Positions 46,543-56,057 of a DNA stretch of 64,000 bases are shown in pieces. The notes under the pieces are model-generated. The model searched no databases. It was given only the letters and a program-made list of their open reading frames with translations, and had not been told where the DNA came from. The DNA is taken from NCBI GenBank assembly GCA_963820095.1, contig CAWFZA010000014.1:106143-170142 (forward strand), in the 5' to 3' direction. A program made the position numbers and the translations under genes. Position 1 is the first letter of the stretch, and every line of letters starts with the position of its first letter. The stretch is from Roseiarcus sp963820095. Its GTDB lineage: Bacteria; Pseudomonadota; Alphaproteobacteria; Rhizobiales; Beijerinckiaceae.

Positions 46543-47925
46543 GTGGCCGACGAGCTCGGCGCTCTGACCGCGCGCGAGACGGTGAGGCTCATCGGGCTGA
46601 AGGCGCTGTCGCCGGTCGAGGTCGTTCGCGGCGCGCTCGATCGGGCCGAGGAAACGCAGCCCACCCTCAACGCCTTCACCGTGCTTCGCCGGGAGGAGGC
46701 GCTGAAAGAGGCGCGCGCCGCCGAGGAGGCGATCCTGCGAGGCGACCAGGTAGGAACCTTGCACGGCCTGCCCTTCTCCGCGAAGGACCTGATCTCGGTC
46801 GCCGGCCTGCCTTACGCTTCCGGCTCGCGCGCGATGGAGGGCAACATCGGCAAGGTCGATGCGCCCTCGGTCGAACGCGCCCGCGCGGCGGGAGCGATCC
46901 TGATCGGCAAGACGACGACGAGCGAATTTGGCTGCAAGCCGGTCGGCAATTCGCCCCTGACTGGCGTCACCCGCAATCCGCTTGACCTCACGCTGACGCC
47001 GGGCGGCTCGAGCGCCGGCTGCGCCGCATCCGTCGCCGCCGGGATCACGCCCTTCGGCCTTGGCACCGACGGCGGCGGCTCGATCCGCATCCCGGCGGCC
47101 TTCACCGGAACCTTCGGCTTCAAAGCGAATTTCGGCCGCGTGCCGGTGTGGCCCGTCTCCGCGACGCCGACGCTCGCGCACGTGTGCGCGCTCGCACGCA
47201 ACGTCCGCGACGCCGCCCTCTTGCTTGAAGCTATTGCGGGCTACGACGCGCGCGATCCCGCCTCCATCGCCGGGCCTGTCCCCAATTTCGTGGCAGCTTG
47301 CGAAGCGCCGCTTGGGGGCCTCAGGATCGCCTGGAGCCCGACGCTCGGCTACGCGAAGCCCGACCCTGAGGTCGTGGAGATCTGCGGCCGCGCCGCGCGT
47401 CTCCTCGAGCGCGCGGGCTGCATGGTCGAGGAGGTCGAGCGCGTCTTCGCGGCCGATCCCGAAGATCTGTGGGCCGCCGAATTCTATGCCGGCGTCGGCA
47501 CGCGGCTGCGGCCCATCCTGGAAAGCCGCCGAGACCTGCTCGATCCGGCGGTGGCGGACATTCTCGATACGGCTCTGAAGCAGGAGATGCGCGCTTATTA
47601 CGACACCGTCTTCCGACGCTACACGCTGCGCGACGAGATGGCGGCCTTCTTCAGACGCTACGACGTGCTCATCAGCCCCACTCTGCCCGTCTCCGCGCTC
47701 GAGGCGGGCCGCAACATCCCGGCAGGGCTCGAGGACAGGAGTCTCGTCTCCTGGGTCTACTACACCTATCCGTTCAACCTTACCGGCCAGCCTGCGGCGT
47801 CGTTGCCCGTTGGGCGTTCCGCGCGCGGCCTGCCGGTCGGCCTGCAGATCGTCACCCCCCGCAACGACGAGGAAATGGCGCTCCGCGTCGCCGCATGGCT
47901 CGAGCGCGAGCTCGCCAAATCCTAA
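46543..47925 (+). CDS. Amidase-signature hydrolase 2
   Basis: Second amidase-signature protein, 460 residues, intact. Catalytic residues are Lys81 (FSAKDLI), the cis-Ser in TPGGSSAGC (156-157) and nucleophile Ser180 in GTDGGGSIRIPAAF. It shares only the signature core with amidase 1 and probably has a different substrate. Starts at GTG 46543. It is the last gene of the rightward catabolic set; the 252-base gap to the convergent exporter gene contains no gene. Confidence 0.9.
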   Translation: MADELGALTARETVRLIGLKALSPVEVVRGALDRAEETQPTLNAFTVLRREEALKEARAAEEAILRGDQVGTLHGLPFSAKDLISVAGLPYASGSRAMEGNIGKVDAPSVERARAAGAILIGKTTTSEFGCKPVGNSPLTGVTRNPLDLTLTPGGSSAGCAASVAAGITPFGLGTDGGGSIRIPAAFTGTFGFKANFGRVPVWPVSATPTLAHVCALARNVRDAALLLEAIAGYDARDPASIAGPVPNFVAACEAPLGGLRIAWSPTLGYAKPDPEVVEICGRAARLLERAGCMVEEVERVFAADPEDLWAAEFYAGVGTRLRPILESRRDLLDPAVADILDTALKQEMRAYYDTVFRRYTLRDEMAAFFRRYDVLISPTLPVSALEAGRNIPAGLEDRSLVSWVYYTYPFNLTGQPAASLPVGRSARGLPVGLQIVTPRNDEEMALRVAAWLERELAKS

Positions 47926-48177
47926 GGCTGATGCGGAATTCCGCCGATCAACTCGCTCTGCGCGCCCGAGGGCGGCGGAGGCTCCCGGCCGGTAGCCGGA
48001 CCGGTCGGTCTTTAAGAAATCGACAAGTTCTTGCCCAGACTTGCCAGGGTCTGGACTCAAGTCTTGAAATCATTTGTCAGCGTAAACCTGTGCGGGCCAT
48101 CTGGAATGCGGCGCCGTTCGACAGAAGCCCACGTGAGGAGGCCAAGCCGGCGCGACAAAACGGCGCCTTGCAGCCGC

Positions 48178-49956
48178 TTACGCGGCCTGACGAGAAAGAC
48201 GTTTGACTTCCTGCGTCACCAGCGTTCGGTACGGCCCGTCCACCTGCAACAAGCCTTCGGGTTCGCCGTCCTGTATGATCTTGCCCCTCCCCAAGAGGAC
48301 GATCCGGTCGAAATTCCGCAGGGTCGAAAGCCGATGCGCGGCGGCGATGACGGTCCGTCCTTGCATGAGACGCGAAAGCGCGTCGCGGATCGCCTCTTCG
48401 GCCTCGCTGTCGAGCGCCGAAGTCGCTTCGTCGAGCAAAAGGATGGGCGAATTCTTCAAGAAGGCTCGAGCGATCGCGACGCGTTGCCGCTGACCGCCGG
48501 ACAATTGCGCGCCGCGGTCGCCGACGATCGTGTCGAGGCCCGCCGGCAGGTTCTCAAGGAAATCGCCGCATCTCGCTGCGACCGCCGCTTCCCAGACCTC
48601 TACATCGGTCGCTTCCGGACGGCCGTAGCGGATGTTGTCCATCAGCGAACGGTTGAGCAGCGGCGCGTCTTGCGGCACGACGGCGATGGCTTGCCTGAGG
48701 CTCTCCTGCGTCGCTCGGGAAATCTCGTGTCCGTCGACCAAGATTCGACCGCCCTGCAGATCGTAAAATCTCTGCAGGAGCGCAATGAGGCTGGACTTGC
48801 CGCCTCCTGACGGTCCCACCAGGCCGATCTTCTGACCGGGCTCGACGGCGAGAGTGAGCTCATCGAAGACTTGCCGATCCCCCGGATAGGCGAAGCTGAT
48901 CCGCTCGAAGACGATGCGCGCCCCGCCTTTCGGCGCTAGCGCGGCGGCTTGCGGATGATCCGTCAGCTCGTGCGGAGAGAGCAGCGTGACGAGCGCCTCC
49001 GACAGACGCGCGAAGTGTTGTGTGACGTCGACCAGCGCGACGGCAAGATCGCGAGTCGCGCTCAAAACCGAGATGCCGAGCGTCGAGACCAACACGACGT
49101 CGCCGACCGTGGCCTCGTGGCGTTGCCAGAGATGGATCGCCCAGGCCAGCAATCCGAGAATCAAAATGACGGTGACGAGCGCGTGCGTCACCCTCAACCT
49201 CTCGAGGTAAAGCAGGCTGCGGCGGCGAGCTTTCAATTCCTGCGCGACGGTCGCGTCGAAACGCCGCTGCTCGCGCGCGAGACCCCCGAACGCTTTCACG
49301 AGCGAGATGTTGCCGATGACGTCCACCATTTCGCCGTCGACCGCCGCGGCTTTGTCGGCGAAGTCGTGGTGGAGCGGTTTGCCGGCGGCGGCGATGTGGA
49401 AAATAACGACAATCATGCCGCACGAAACGACAGCCAGCAGACCGGCCATCCAGACATTGACCACCGCGAGAAACGCAATCGCGCCGATGGTCGCCAAGCA
49501 GGGCGGCGCGACATTCCAGACGAACATGTTTTCGATGGTGAAAACGGCGTTCGACGTCGCCGTAACCCGGCTTGTCAACATGCCGGGCATCCGCTTGGCG
49601 AAGTAGCCTGGCGCGTGGCCGGTCAAATGTCTGAAGAGATCGGCGCGGATGTCGCCGGTGACGCGCACGAACGTGTAGCTGCCAACGAGGCCGGCCACGC
49701 GCCAGAACAAGTTGTCCGCCGCAATGAAGACCAACAGGATGCAAAACGCGAACCAGGGGCTTCCGCTCTTCGATGGCGACGACAGCGCATCGACCAGCCT
49801 CTTAACGCCATATTGCGTGCTGACGGAACAAGTGACCGCTGCGATCACCGCGAACCCGACCGCGGCGTGCGGCGCGGCGCGCGCGCGGATGTATCGGCCA
49901 AGAAAGCCTAACGTCCGAGATCCGTATGTTGTGAGGTCGGCTTCGCCCATAACCAT
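48178..49956 (-). CDS. ABC exporter, MsbA-like half transporter
   Basis: Fused permease-ATPase of about 592 residues. The N-terminal half has six hydrophobic segments (VGFAVIAAVTCSVS, WFAFCILLVFIAAD, CLATIGAIAFLAVV, WMAGLLAVVSCGMIVV and two near residue 260). The ATPase has Walker A GLVGPSGGGKSSLI, signature QLSGGQRQRVAIARAF and Walker B PILLLDEATSALDSE. It is homodimeric in type and could flip a lipid or export a small molecule. Start chosen at 49956 (MVMGEAD); 49989 and 49950 are also possible. It is convergent with amidase 2. Confidence 0.88.
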   Translation of the reverse strand: MVMGEADLTTYGSRTLGFLGRYIRARAAPHAAVGFAVIAAVTCSVSTQYGVKRLVDALSSPSKSGSPWFAFCILLVFIAADNLFWRVAGLVGSYTFVRVTGDIRADLFRHLTGHAPGYFAKRMPGMLTSRVTATSNAVFTIENMFVWNVAPPCLATIGAIAFLAVVNVWMAGLLAVVSCGMIVVIFHIAAAGKPLHHDFADKAAAVDGEMVDVIGNISLVKAFGGLAREQRRFDATVAQELKARRRSLLYLERLRVTHALVTVILILGLLAWAIHLWQRHEATVGDVVLVSTLGISVLSATRDLAVALVDVTQHFARLSEALVTLLSPHELTDHPQAAALAPKGGARIVFERISFAYPGDRQVFDELTLAVEPGQKIGLVGPSGGGKSSLIALLQRFYDLQGGRILVDGHEISRATQESLRQAIAVVPQDAPLLNRSLMDNIRYGRPEATDVEVWEAAVAARCGDFLENLPAGLDTIVGDRGAQLSGGQRQRVAIARAFLKNSPILLLDEATSALDSEAEEAIRDALSRLMQGRTVIAAAHRLSTLRNFDRIVLLGRGKIIQDGEPEGLLQVDGPYRTLVTQEVKRLSRQAA

Positions 49957-50053
49957 CGACGGCGAAATGTTTGGGCAAAAATGGGTCAAAGTGGGGCGAC
50001 ACGATCGCGATCGGCGATTTAGCCAACCCAGATGAAGAAAATAATCCGCCGCC

Positions 50054-50078
50054 GGAACCTATCTCCCGCTGACGCGTT
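50054..50078 (+). promoter_or_regulatory. EcfG-type general stress promoter
   Basis: ggaac at 50054-50058 and cgtt at 50075-50078 are separated by exactly 16 bases. This is the GGAAC-N16/17-CGTT consensus of the alphaproteobacterial general-stress sigma factor EcfG. It lies 83 bases upstream of the glycosyltransferase start and points toward it. This suggests that the gene is induced by stress. Confidence 0.6.
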
Positions 50079-50161
50079 CCCCGCTTCCGCGCGTTGTTGC
50101 AGCTCGAACGTTACATTCAGGAACCTAGCGTTCATCGCGGGTTGCACAGGCGTTATGCGGA

Positions 50162-51235
50162 GTGGAGGGCACATTGCGGATCGCTCAGGTATCGCCTCTG
50201 ACTGAAGCCGTTCCGCCGAGACTTTATGGCGGAACAGAACGGGTGATCTCATGGCTGACCGAGGAACTCGTTGCGCTCGGACACGAGGTTACGCTGTTTG
50301 CGAGCGGGGATTCGGTCACGGGCGCGCGACTCGAGCCGATGTGGCCCACGGCTCTCAGGCTCGACGGCTCGGTGCGTGATCCGAACGCGCTTCACGTCAG
50401 CATGATCGAACAGGTGGCCCGGCGCGCGAAGGAATTCGACCTCTTGCATTTCCATCTCGACTATTACCCCTTCTCGGTGATGTCCCGGCAGTCGACGCCG
50501 TTTCTCAGCACGCTGCATGGACGTCTCGATTTGCCGGAGCATGGGCCGGTGTTCGCTACCTTTCCGACGGTGCCGGTGGTGGCGATTTCAAACGCGCAGC
50601 GTCGACCCGCGCCGAACGCGCATTGGAGCGGCACTGTCTATCACGGCATGCCGGAAGGACTTCTCAGGCCCGTTCCTTCCGAGCCGTCCTATCTCGCCTT
50701 CTTGGGCCGCATTTCGCCAGAGAAGCGAGTTGATCGCGCAATTCACATTGCCGAGCGCTGCGGATTGCCGCTCAAGATCGCCGCAAAAGTCGACGCCGTC
50801 GATCGCGACTATTTCGAGGAGATGATCAAGCCGCTCCTCGCTAGACCACACGTCGAGTTCATCGGCGAGATCTCCGACTCGCAGAAGTCCGAGTTTCTGA
50901 GCGGAGCCCTGGCGCTGATCGTGCCGATCGATTGGCCGGAGCCTTTCGGGTTGGTCATGATCGAGGCCATGGCTTGTGGCGCGCCCGTGATCGCCTTCAA
51001 TCGCGGCGCGGTTCCGGAATTGATTGAGGACGGCATGACCGGGTTCGTTGTCGAGGACGAAACCAGCGCGGTCGGCGCCCTGCGCCATCTCTCCCGATTG
51101 TCGCGGCCCGCGATCAGAAAGCGCTTTGAGGAGCGCTTCACGGCGCGCCGCATGGCGAAAGACTATTTGGCGGTCTACCGGGATTTGCTCGGCCACGCGG
51201 CGCTTCGCCCGAGAATTGCTTCAAGCTCGAGGTGA
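50162..51235 (+). CDS. Glycosyltransferase family 4
   Basis: GT-B fold glycosyltransferase of 357 residues. N-terminal GT4 opening AQVSPLTEAVPPRLYGGTERV, the second-domain strand YLAFLGRISPEKRVDRAI, and the EX7E motif EPFGLVMIEAMACGAPVIAF are all visible. It is cytoplasmic or membrane-peripheral, using a nucleotide sugar. GTG 50162 is chosen because it gives IAQVSPL at the expected distance. An EcfG-like promoter stands upstream. It could build a stress-related polysaccharide or glycolipid; the acceptor is unknown. It is convergent with the MFS gene, 3 bases apart. Confidence 0.9.
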   Translation: MEGTLRIAQVSPLTEAVPPRLYGGTERVISWLTEELVALGHEVTLFASGDSVTGARLEPMWPTALRLDGSVRDPNALHVSMIEQVARRAKEFDLLHFHLDYYPFSVMSRQSTPFLSTLHGRLDLPEHGPVFATFPTVPVVAISNAQRRPAPNAHWSGTVYHGMPEGLLRPVPSEPSYLAFLGRISPEKRVDRAIHIAERCGLPLKIAAKVDAVDRDYFEEMIKPLLARPHVEFIGEISDSQKSEFLSGALALIVPIDWPEPFGLVMIEAMACGAPVIAFNRGAVPELIEDGMTGFVVEDETSAVGALRHLSRLSRPAIRKRFEERFTARRMAKDYLAVYRDLLGHAALRPRIASSSR

Positions 51236-51238
51236 GCG

Positions 51239-52498
51239 TCAGGCCCCTTGTTCGCTCGGGCGCGTTTCTGGCATCGCGAGCCAAACTGCGCACAGACCAA
51301 CGAGCCCGAATCCCGCCATCATCAGAAACGCCGTAGGGCTGTCGAAGCGGTCGCTGACGTATCCCGCGAGTGTTGTGCTGATCGACGCGCCGATTCCGAC
51401 CGCACAACCGACCGCGCCTTGGGCGAGGTTGAAATGACCCGTGGCGCCAGCCACGTCAGCGATGATCAATGGAACCAGCACCGCCAGCGCCGCGCCCGAG
51501 ACGCCGTCGAGGAGTTGCGCGGCCATCAGCAGGTAGGGATTGTTCAGAAACGCAAACAGGAGGCCGCGGGTCGCCAAGGCGACAAAGCAAAGAACGAGCA
51601 GCGGACGCCGTCCCCATTGCTCGGCCTTGCGGCCTACCCAGGGCGAAAGCACAGCGACGATGAGTTGAGGCGCGACGATCGAAGTGGCGACGAGGATGGT
51701 GGCGAACTTGCTCGAGCGCAAGGTCATCATGCTCGCCGCCAACGGCAGCATGGCGGCGTTGGCGAGTTGAAAGAGGGCGATGCAGCCCGCGAAGACCAGG
51801 AGCGGACGAATCGCAAACAGGCTAAGCAGACCCGTTATGGCGTTCCCTTGCCCGGGTTTTGCGACGCCGCCATGCGCTCTTGCAGGATCGATTTCATGGG
51901 TTCGTATTTGAAAGAGAGCGAACAGCGCAGGCATGGTCATGCTCGCGGCCAGAATGAAGGCCGCGCGGTTCGAAACATAGTATGCAAAAGCGCCCATGCC
52001 CGCCGCCGCGACTCCCGAGCCGACTGAAGCGAAAGCCGCGTTACGACCGAGGCGCGCGCTGATCCCGCGCCGGCCAACAAGGCCGAGGCTGATCGCCGCG
52101 ATCGCCGGACCCAGCACGCAACTCGCGCCGGCTTGCAATATCCGGGAGGCGAAGACGACGACAAAGATCGGCGACATGGCGAGCGCGAAGGCGCTGATCC
52201 CCACCGTGGCGACGGCCGCCGCCGCCACCCACCGCTGTGAGCGCGCGGCGTCGACAATCGCCCCGCCAGGGATCTGGCCGACCAAGCCGACTACGGCGCC
52301 GGCCGTCAACACAAGACCGATATCCGTTTGGGTCCATTTTTCAGTGGTCAAGTAGACGGATACAAAGGCCCCAAATCCAGTCTGCACGTCCGCTAAGAAA
52401 AAGACGAACCAGTCGAGGCCGCGGCGGCTCTTAAGCGACGGAACGGGAGAGCCGGTCGGTTGGCGATTATCGGGCGAAGGCGCCGCAGACTGTCTCAT
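51239..52498 (-). CDS. MFS transporter
   Basis: Major facilitator protein of 419 residues with about twelve membrane segments. The early motif VGLVGQIPGGAIVDAARSQR is the loop 2-3 region (G-x3-D-x2-R type), and repeats of GAAxAAISLGLVGRR and PWVGRKAEQWGRRPLLV mark the two halves. The N-terminal 25 residues are Pro- and Ser-rich and cytoplasmic. The closest general resemblance is to drug/metabolite efflux and nickel/cobalt-linked MFS relatives; no substrate can be read. It lies tail to tail with the glycosyltransferase. Confidence 0.87.
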   Translation of the reverse strand: MRQSAAPSPDNRQPTGSPVPSLKSRRGLDWFVFFLADVQTGFGAFVSVYLTTEKWTQTDIGLVLTAGAVVGLVGQIPGGAIVDAARSQRWVAAAAVATVGISAFALAMSPIFVVVFASRILQAGASCVLGPAIAAISLGLVGRRGISARLGRNAAFASVGSGVAAAGMGAFAYYVSNRAAFILAASMTMPALFALFQIRTHEIDPARAHGGVAKPGQGNAITGLLSLFAIRPLLVFAGCIALFQLANAAMLPLAASMMTLRSSKFATILVATSIVAPQLIVAVLSPWVGRKAEQWGRRPLLVLCFVALATRGLLFAFLNNPYLLMAAQLLDGVSGAALAVLVPLIIADVAGATGHFNLAQGAVGCAVGIGASISTTLAGYVSDRFDSPTAFLMMAGFGLVGLCAVWLAMPETRPSEQGA

Positions 52499-52616
52499 GG
52501 TCGCGACGCGTCGTCCTTCTCGGCGGTCCGGCTTTTAGGAAATCGGACATGAGCTCCCGGGGGCGTCAGTCCGAAAGATCGTCATCCCGTCGAAATGACT
52601 ATCGAACGCGGCGCCT

Positions 52617-53199
52617 CTATGGCTTTACCGGACCGCCGATCATGACGACCGGCTCGGCCGCCTTGTAAACCGGCGCAACCCGCAATTGATCCTTCGTCAG
52701 ATCGACGACGACGGCGCCCGCCTTCTTGGGGTCAAAATGCAACGACCGCCAGTCGACGGCAATCTTGCGGGAGCCAACACCCAGGAAACCGCCAAAATCG
52801 ATGATCGCCGCTCTGACCTGACCGGTGCGATCGACGATAATGTCGGTAATGCGCCCCATGTCTTCGCCAGTCGAACTCAGCGCTTCGATGCCGAGAACAC
52901 TCTCAAGCTGCTCCCCGTCGACGACGGTGGCCTGAACGCTGCTCTTTTCTTCCTTGGTCTTATCGTCGTTTTGAGGCGGCGGCGCGACGGCGCCTGGCTT
53001 CTGCGAAGGCGGAGCGGCGGGCTGCGGCGAAGGCGCCGCTTGAGCCAAGCGCCAAGGGAACGGTGCAGAATTACGAGTTCGCGGCGGTCGCCGGCTGCTG
53101 CCCTGCGAGCAACGCAAAAGCAACGAGGAGAGCCGCCCCCTCTTTGGAGCGGCGCCAACCGCAAAGGCAAGGCCTCACCGAGACGGCAAACGTAGGCAT
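52617..53199 (-). CDS. Exported PRC-barrel protein (one frameshift)
   Basis: PRC-barrel domain protein of about 193 residues. A signal sequence MPTFAVSVRPCLCGWRRSKEGA...LLAGQQPATA starts at 53199, followed after an apparent extra T near 53071 by a Pro/Ala-rich linker (AQAAPSPQPAAPPSQKP). The PRC barrel is GEQLESVLGIEALSSTGEDMGRITDIIVDRTGQVRAAIIDFGGFLG (only its ends are diagnostic), with the typical second strand AVDWRSLHF. Such proteins are often periplasmic and stress-related. The MFS gene follows in the same direction 118 bases away. Confidence 0.75.
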
Positions 53200-53509
53200 G
53201 GCCGCGCCTCCTTCCGTTGATCCCCGTAGTGGCGACGGACAAGCTTCCGCACGGCCGACTCCGGGTCCGTTGCTCTGGTGGACACCTCCTCGATCTTTTG
53301 ATCGGGCAATGTCAATATTGGGACCTAGAAGAATGGACACTGTCCCGCCAGGGCCTGCGGTGTCATGTCGCGCGGGACGCCTCTGTTGGGATAGCGCTCG
53401 AGAGGAGTTCCGGACGGCGCTTGGCGGGACAATGCCGACGTCCCTGTTGTCTGTCTTCTGTCCAGTGGCTATCGTGAAGCGAGACCAAACGAGGTCTGGA
53501 GGCGGAACT
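53200..53509. other. Intergenic region upstream of the nucleoside transporter operon
   Basis: The 310 bases are non-coding on both strands as far as can be judged. They contain a small hairpin, cgatcttttgatcg near 53292, and GAGGTCTGGAGGCGGA, the ribosome binding site of the next gene. No riboswitch structure was recognised. This is the likely divergent promoter region of the PRC-barrel gene and the transporter operon. Confidence 0.4.
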
Positions 53510-54520
53510 ATGCGGCTTGGGGCCCTTCTCGTCGGCGCTGCGATGATCGTGACCGCCCACGCGGCGAAAGCGGACGACAAGCCGCTCATCGTCTATGTCT
53601 CACCCAATCCGATAGGGGTGAACGACTTTCTCAAACTCGGAAAGGCCGGAGCGGAGAGGGTCGCGGCAGAGCTCGGCGCTGTCGCCAAGGTTTATGAGAG
53701 CACGGATCCGACAACCCAGCGCCAGAACCTGGAGGCCGCGGCGAAAGAAGGCGCGAAAGTCGTCGTCGCCATCGGCTTCGAGTTCAACGACATCGTGCCG
53801 GACGTCGCCGCCGCCTATCCCAAGGTGAATTTCCTTGTCGTCGATACATGCCCGAAGATCCTGCGCTCGAACATCTTTTGCTCGGTGTTCCGCGAATACG
53901 AGCCGAGCTTCCTTGCGGGCGCCGAGGCCGCGCTGACAAGCAAGACCGGCAAGGTCGGCGCCATCGGCGCGCTCGATATCCCCTTCATCCATCGTTACAC
54001 AGACGCGTTCAATGAAGGGGCGAAGCACGCGAAGCCTGACGTCACGGTCGCGCCGAGCCTCTGGGTTGGCGGAAACAATCCATTCTCCGATCCGGCGCGG
54101 GGCCAGCAACGCGCCAGCGTGATGGTCTCCGACAATGTCGATCGCGTCTTTGCCGCGGCTGCGGGCTCAAACGGCGGCATCTTCAAGGCAATGGCCGACT
54201 TGCCGGGCGCCGCGGCTTTCGGCGTCGACGCCAACCAATGCCCGCAGGCGCCGGGGCTGGTCATGGACAACGTCGAGAAGCGCACCGACGTCGTCGTCGA
54301 GAAGGGAGTCGCCGGCATCTTCAAGGGCGGCCAGCCGCAAGTTGCGGCGCTTGGCCTGTCCGAGGGCGGCATGACGCTGACCGGCCTCGAGCCCGGCGTC
54401 GACAAGTCCGGCTGCCTCATCGCCAAATATCCGGAAGTCATCGACAAGGTGAAGGCGATCCGCGACGAGATCGTCTCGGGCAAACTCAAGATCGAAGACC
54501 CGATGAAACTGGCCAAGTAG
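53510..54520 (+). CDS. BMP-family nucleoside-binding protein
   Basis: Periplasmic binding protein of 336 residues of the BMP (PnrA-like) family, which binds purine nucleosides. It has a Sec signal (MRLGALLVGAAMIVTAHA), then KPLIVYVSPNPIGVNDFLKLG, the motif VGAIGALDIPFIHRYTDAFNEG, and GVDANQCPQAPGLVMDNVEKRTD. Start ATG 53510 has a GGAGGCGGA ribosome binding site. The genes for the ATPase, two permeases and a nucleoside hydrolase follow in tight order. A Cys-containing lipobox is not evident, so the protein is soluble. Confidence 0.9.
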   Translation: MRLGALLVGAAMIVTAHAAKADDKPLIVYVSPNPIGVNDFLKLGKAGAERVAAELGAVAKVYESTDPTTQRQNLEAAAKEGAKVVVAIGFEFNDIVPDVAAAYPKVNFLVVDTCPKILRSNIFCSVFREYEPSFLAGAEAALTSKTGKVGAIGALDIPFIHRYTDAFNEGAKHAKPDVTVAPSLWVGGNNPFSDPARGQQRASVMVSDNVDRVFAAAAGSNGGIFKAMADLPGAAAFGVDANQCPQAPGLVMDNVEKRTDVVVEKGVAGIFKGGQPQVAALGLSEGGMTLTGLEPGVDKSGCLIAKYPEVIDKVKAIRDEIVSGKLKIEDPMKLAK

Positions 54521-54529
54521 GCGGCGCTG

Positions 54530-56044
54530 GTGGCGGCCGAGTTGGAGGCAATCGGCATCGTCAAGCGCTACGGCTCGCTGGTCGCCAACGACCATGTCAG
54601 CCTCGTGGTCGAGCGCGGCGAAACGCACGCAGTCATGGGCGAGAACGGGGCCGGCAAATCGACGTTGATGTCGATCCTCTACGGCATGCAAGCGCCCGAC
54701 GAGGGACGCATCCTGCTGCGAGGCGAGGAGGTTCGCTACCGCTCTCCGCTCGACGCCATTGCTAACGGCGTCAGCATGGTCCACCAGGCCTTCAGGCTCT
54801 TCAATTCGCTGACGGTCTGGGAGAACGTGGTCTATGGCCGCGAGCCGCAGCGTGCTGGCCTCCTGGATCGGGCGGCGGCGATCGCGCAAGTCGACGCGCT
54901 TGCGAAGCGCTACCGCCTGCGGGTCGATCCCGATGCGATTGTCGGCCGGCTGTCGGTCGGCGTGCGGCAACGGGTCGAGATTTTGAAGGCGCTCTATCGT
55001 GACGCAAAGATCTTGATTCTCGACGAGCCCACGGCGGTGCTGACGCCTCAAGAGCGCGACCGCCTCTTCGCCGTGATCCGCAATCTGACCGAGACCGGAC
55101 GGACGGTCATCTTCGTCACACATAAGCTTCATGAGACTATGGCGATCGCGGAGCGGGTGACGGTCCTCCGCGGCGGACGCGTCGCCGCTTCGACGGCTGC
55201 AAAGGAAACGTCTCCGTCCGAAATCATCCGCGCGATGACGGGTCGCGCTGTCGATCTGACGGTCGCGAAGGGTCCTGCGAAGCTTGGCGAGGTCGTGCTC
55301 AGGGTCGAGGGGCTGACAGCGCCGGGCGCGGGGAGGCCGGCGGTCGACCGAGTGAGCTTCGCCGTGCGCGCCGGCGAAATCGTCGGCATTGCCGGTGTCG
55401 CGGGCAACGGCCAGACCGAACTTATCGAAGCGCTGACGGGCCTGCGCGCGCCCGACGAAGGCCGGGTGGAAATCGCCGGGCGGACGGTCACGAGGACGGA
55501 CGTCGCGGATCATCGCCGCGCCGGCCTCGCCTACATCCCCGAAGATCGCGCTATGACCGGCGCGGCGCTGCGGGCCTCGGCGGCGGACAATCTGGCGATG
55601 GGCTTCCATCGCGACCCTCCGCTCGCCCGCCGCGGGCTCCTCGAACATCGTTCCGTCGCCGCGCATGCGCGGCGCCTTATCGCGCGCTTCGATGTTCGAA
55701 TCGGCAGCGAATTGCAGAAGGTCGGTTCGCTGTCGGGCGGCAACTTGCAGAAGCTCGTCGTGGCGCGGGAGCTCACGCATGAGGGCCCGCTCCTGATTGC
55801 CGAGCAGCCGACGCGCGGCGTCGACGTGGGCGCGACCGAGTTCATCCATCGCCTTCTGATCGCGGAGCGCGACAAAGGCCGCGCCATCCTTCTCGTCTCG
55901 GCCGAACTGAGCGAGATCATGGCGCTTTCCGACCGCATCCTGGTGATGTTCGAAGGCCGCCTGCTGGCCGACATGCCGAGCAGCGAGGCCGACGAGGAGA
56001 CCCTCGGCTTCCTCATGGCGGGTCGCATCCGAGAAGCGGCGTGA
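54530..56044 (+). CDS. Double-ATPase ABC protein of the nucleoside importer
   Basis: ATPase subunit of 504 residues with two nucleotide-binding domains, as in RbsA and NupA-type importers. The first has Walker A GENGAGKSTLM, and a non-standard signature LSVGVRQRVEILKAL. The second has an incomplete Walker A (GVAGNGQTEL, Lys missing) and signature LSGGNLQKLVVAREL. One degenerate site is normal for this class. GTG 54530 is 9 bases after the binding-protein stop. The protein energises the permeases at 56058 and 57077. Confidence 0.92.
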   Translation: MAAELEAIGIVKRYGSLVANDHVSLVVERGETHAVMGENGAGKSTLMSILYGMQAPDEGRILLRGEEVRYRSPLDAIANGVSMVHQAFRLFNSLTVWENVVYGREPQRAGLLDRAAAIAQVDALAKRYRLRVDPDAIVGRLSVGVRQRVEILKALYRDAKILILDEPTAVLTPQERDRLFAVIRNLTETGRTVIFVTHKLHETMAIAERVTVLRGGRVAASTAAKETSPSEIIRAMTGRAVDLTVAKGPAKLGEVVLRVEGLTAPGAGRPAVDRVSFAVRAGEIVGIAGVAGNGQTELIEALTGLRAPDEGRVEIAGRTVTRTDVADHRRAGLAYIPEDRAMTGAALRASAADNLAMGFHRDPPLARRGLLEHRSVAAHARRLIARFDVRIGSELQKVGSLSGGNLQKLVVARELTHEGPLLIAEQPTRGVDVGATEFIHRLLIAERDKGRAILLVSAELSEIMALSDRILVMFEGRLLADMPSSEADEETLGFLMAGRIREAA

Positions 56045-56057
56045 GCGCTCCGCTCGC

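Noticed and set aside
53200..53509. Possible purine or other riboswitch upstream of the nucleoside operon
   Set aside because: No conserved aptamer core was seen, only a small hairpin and a ribosome binding site.
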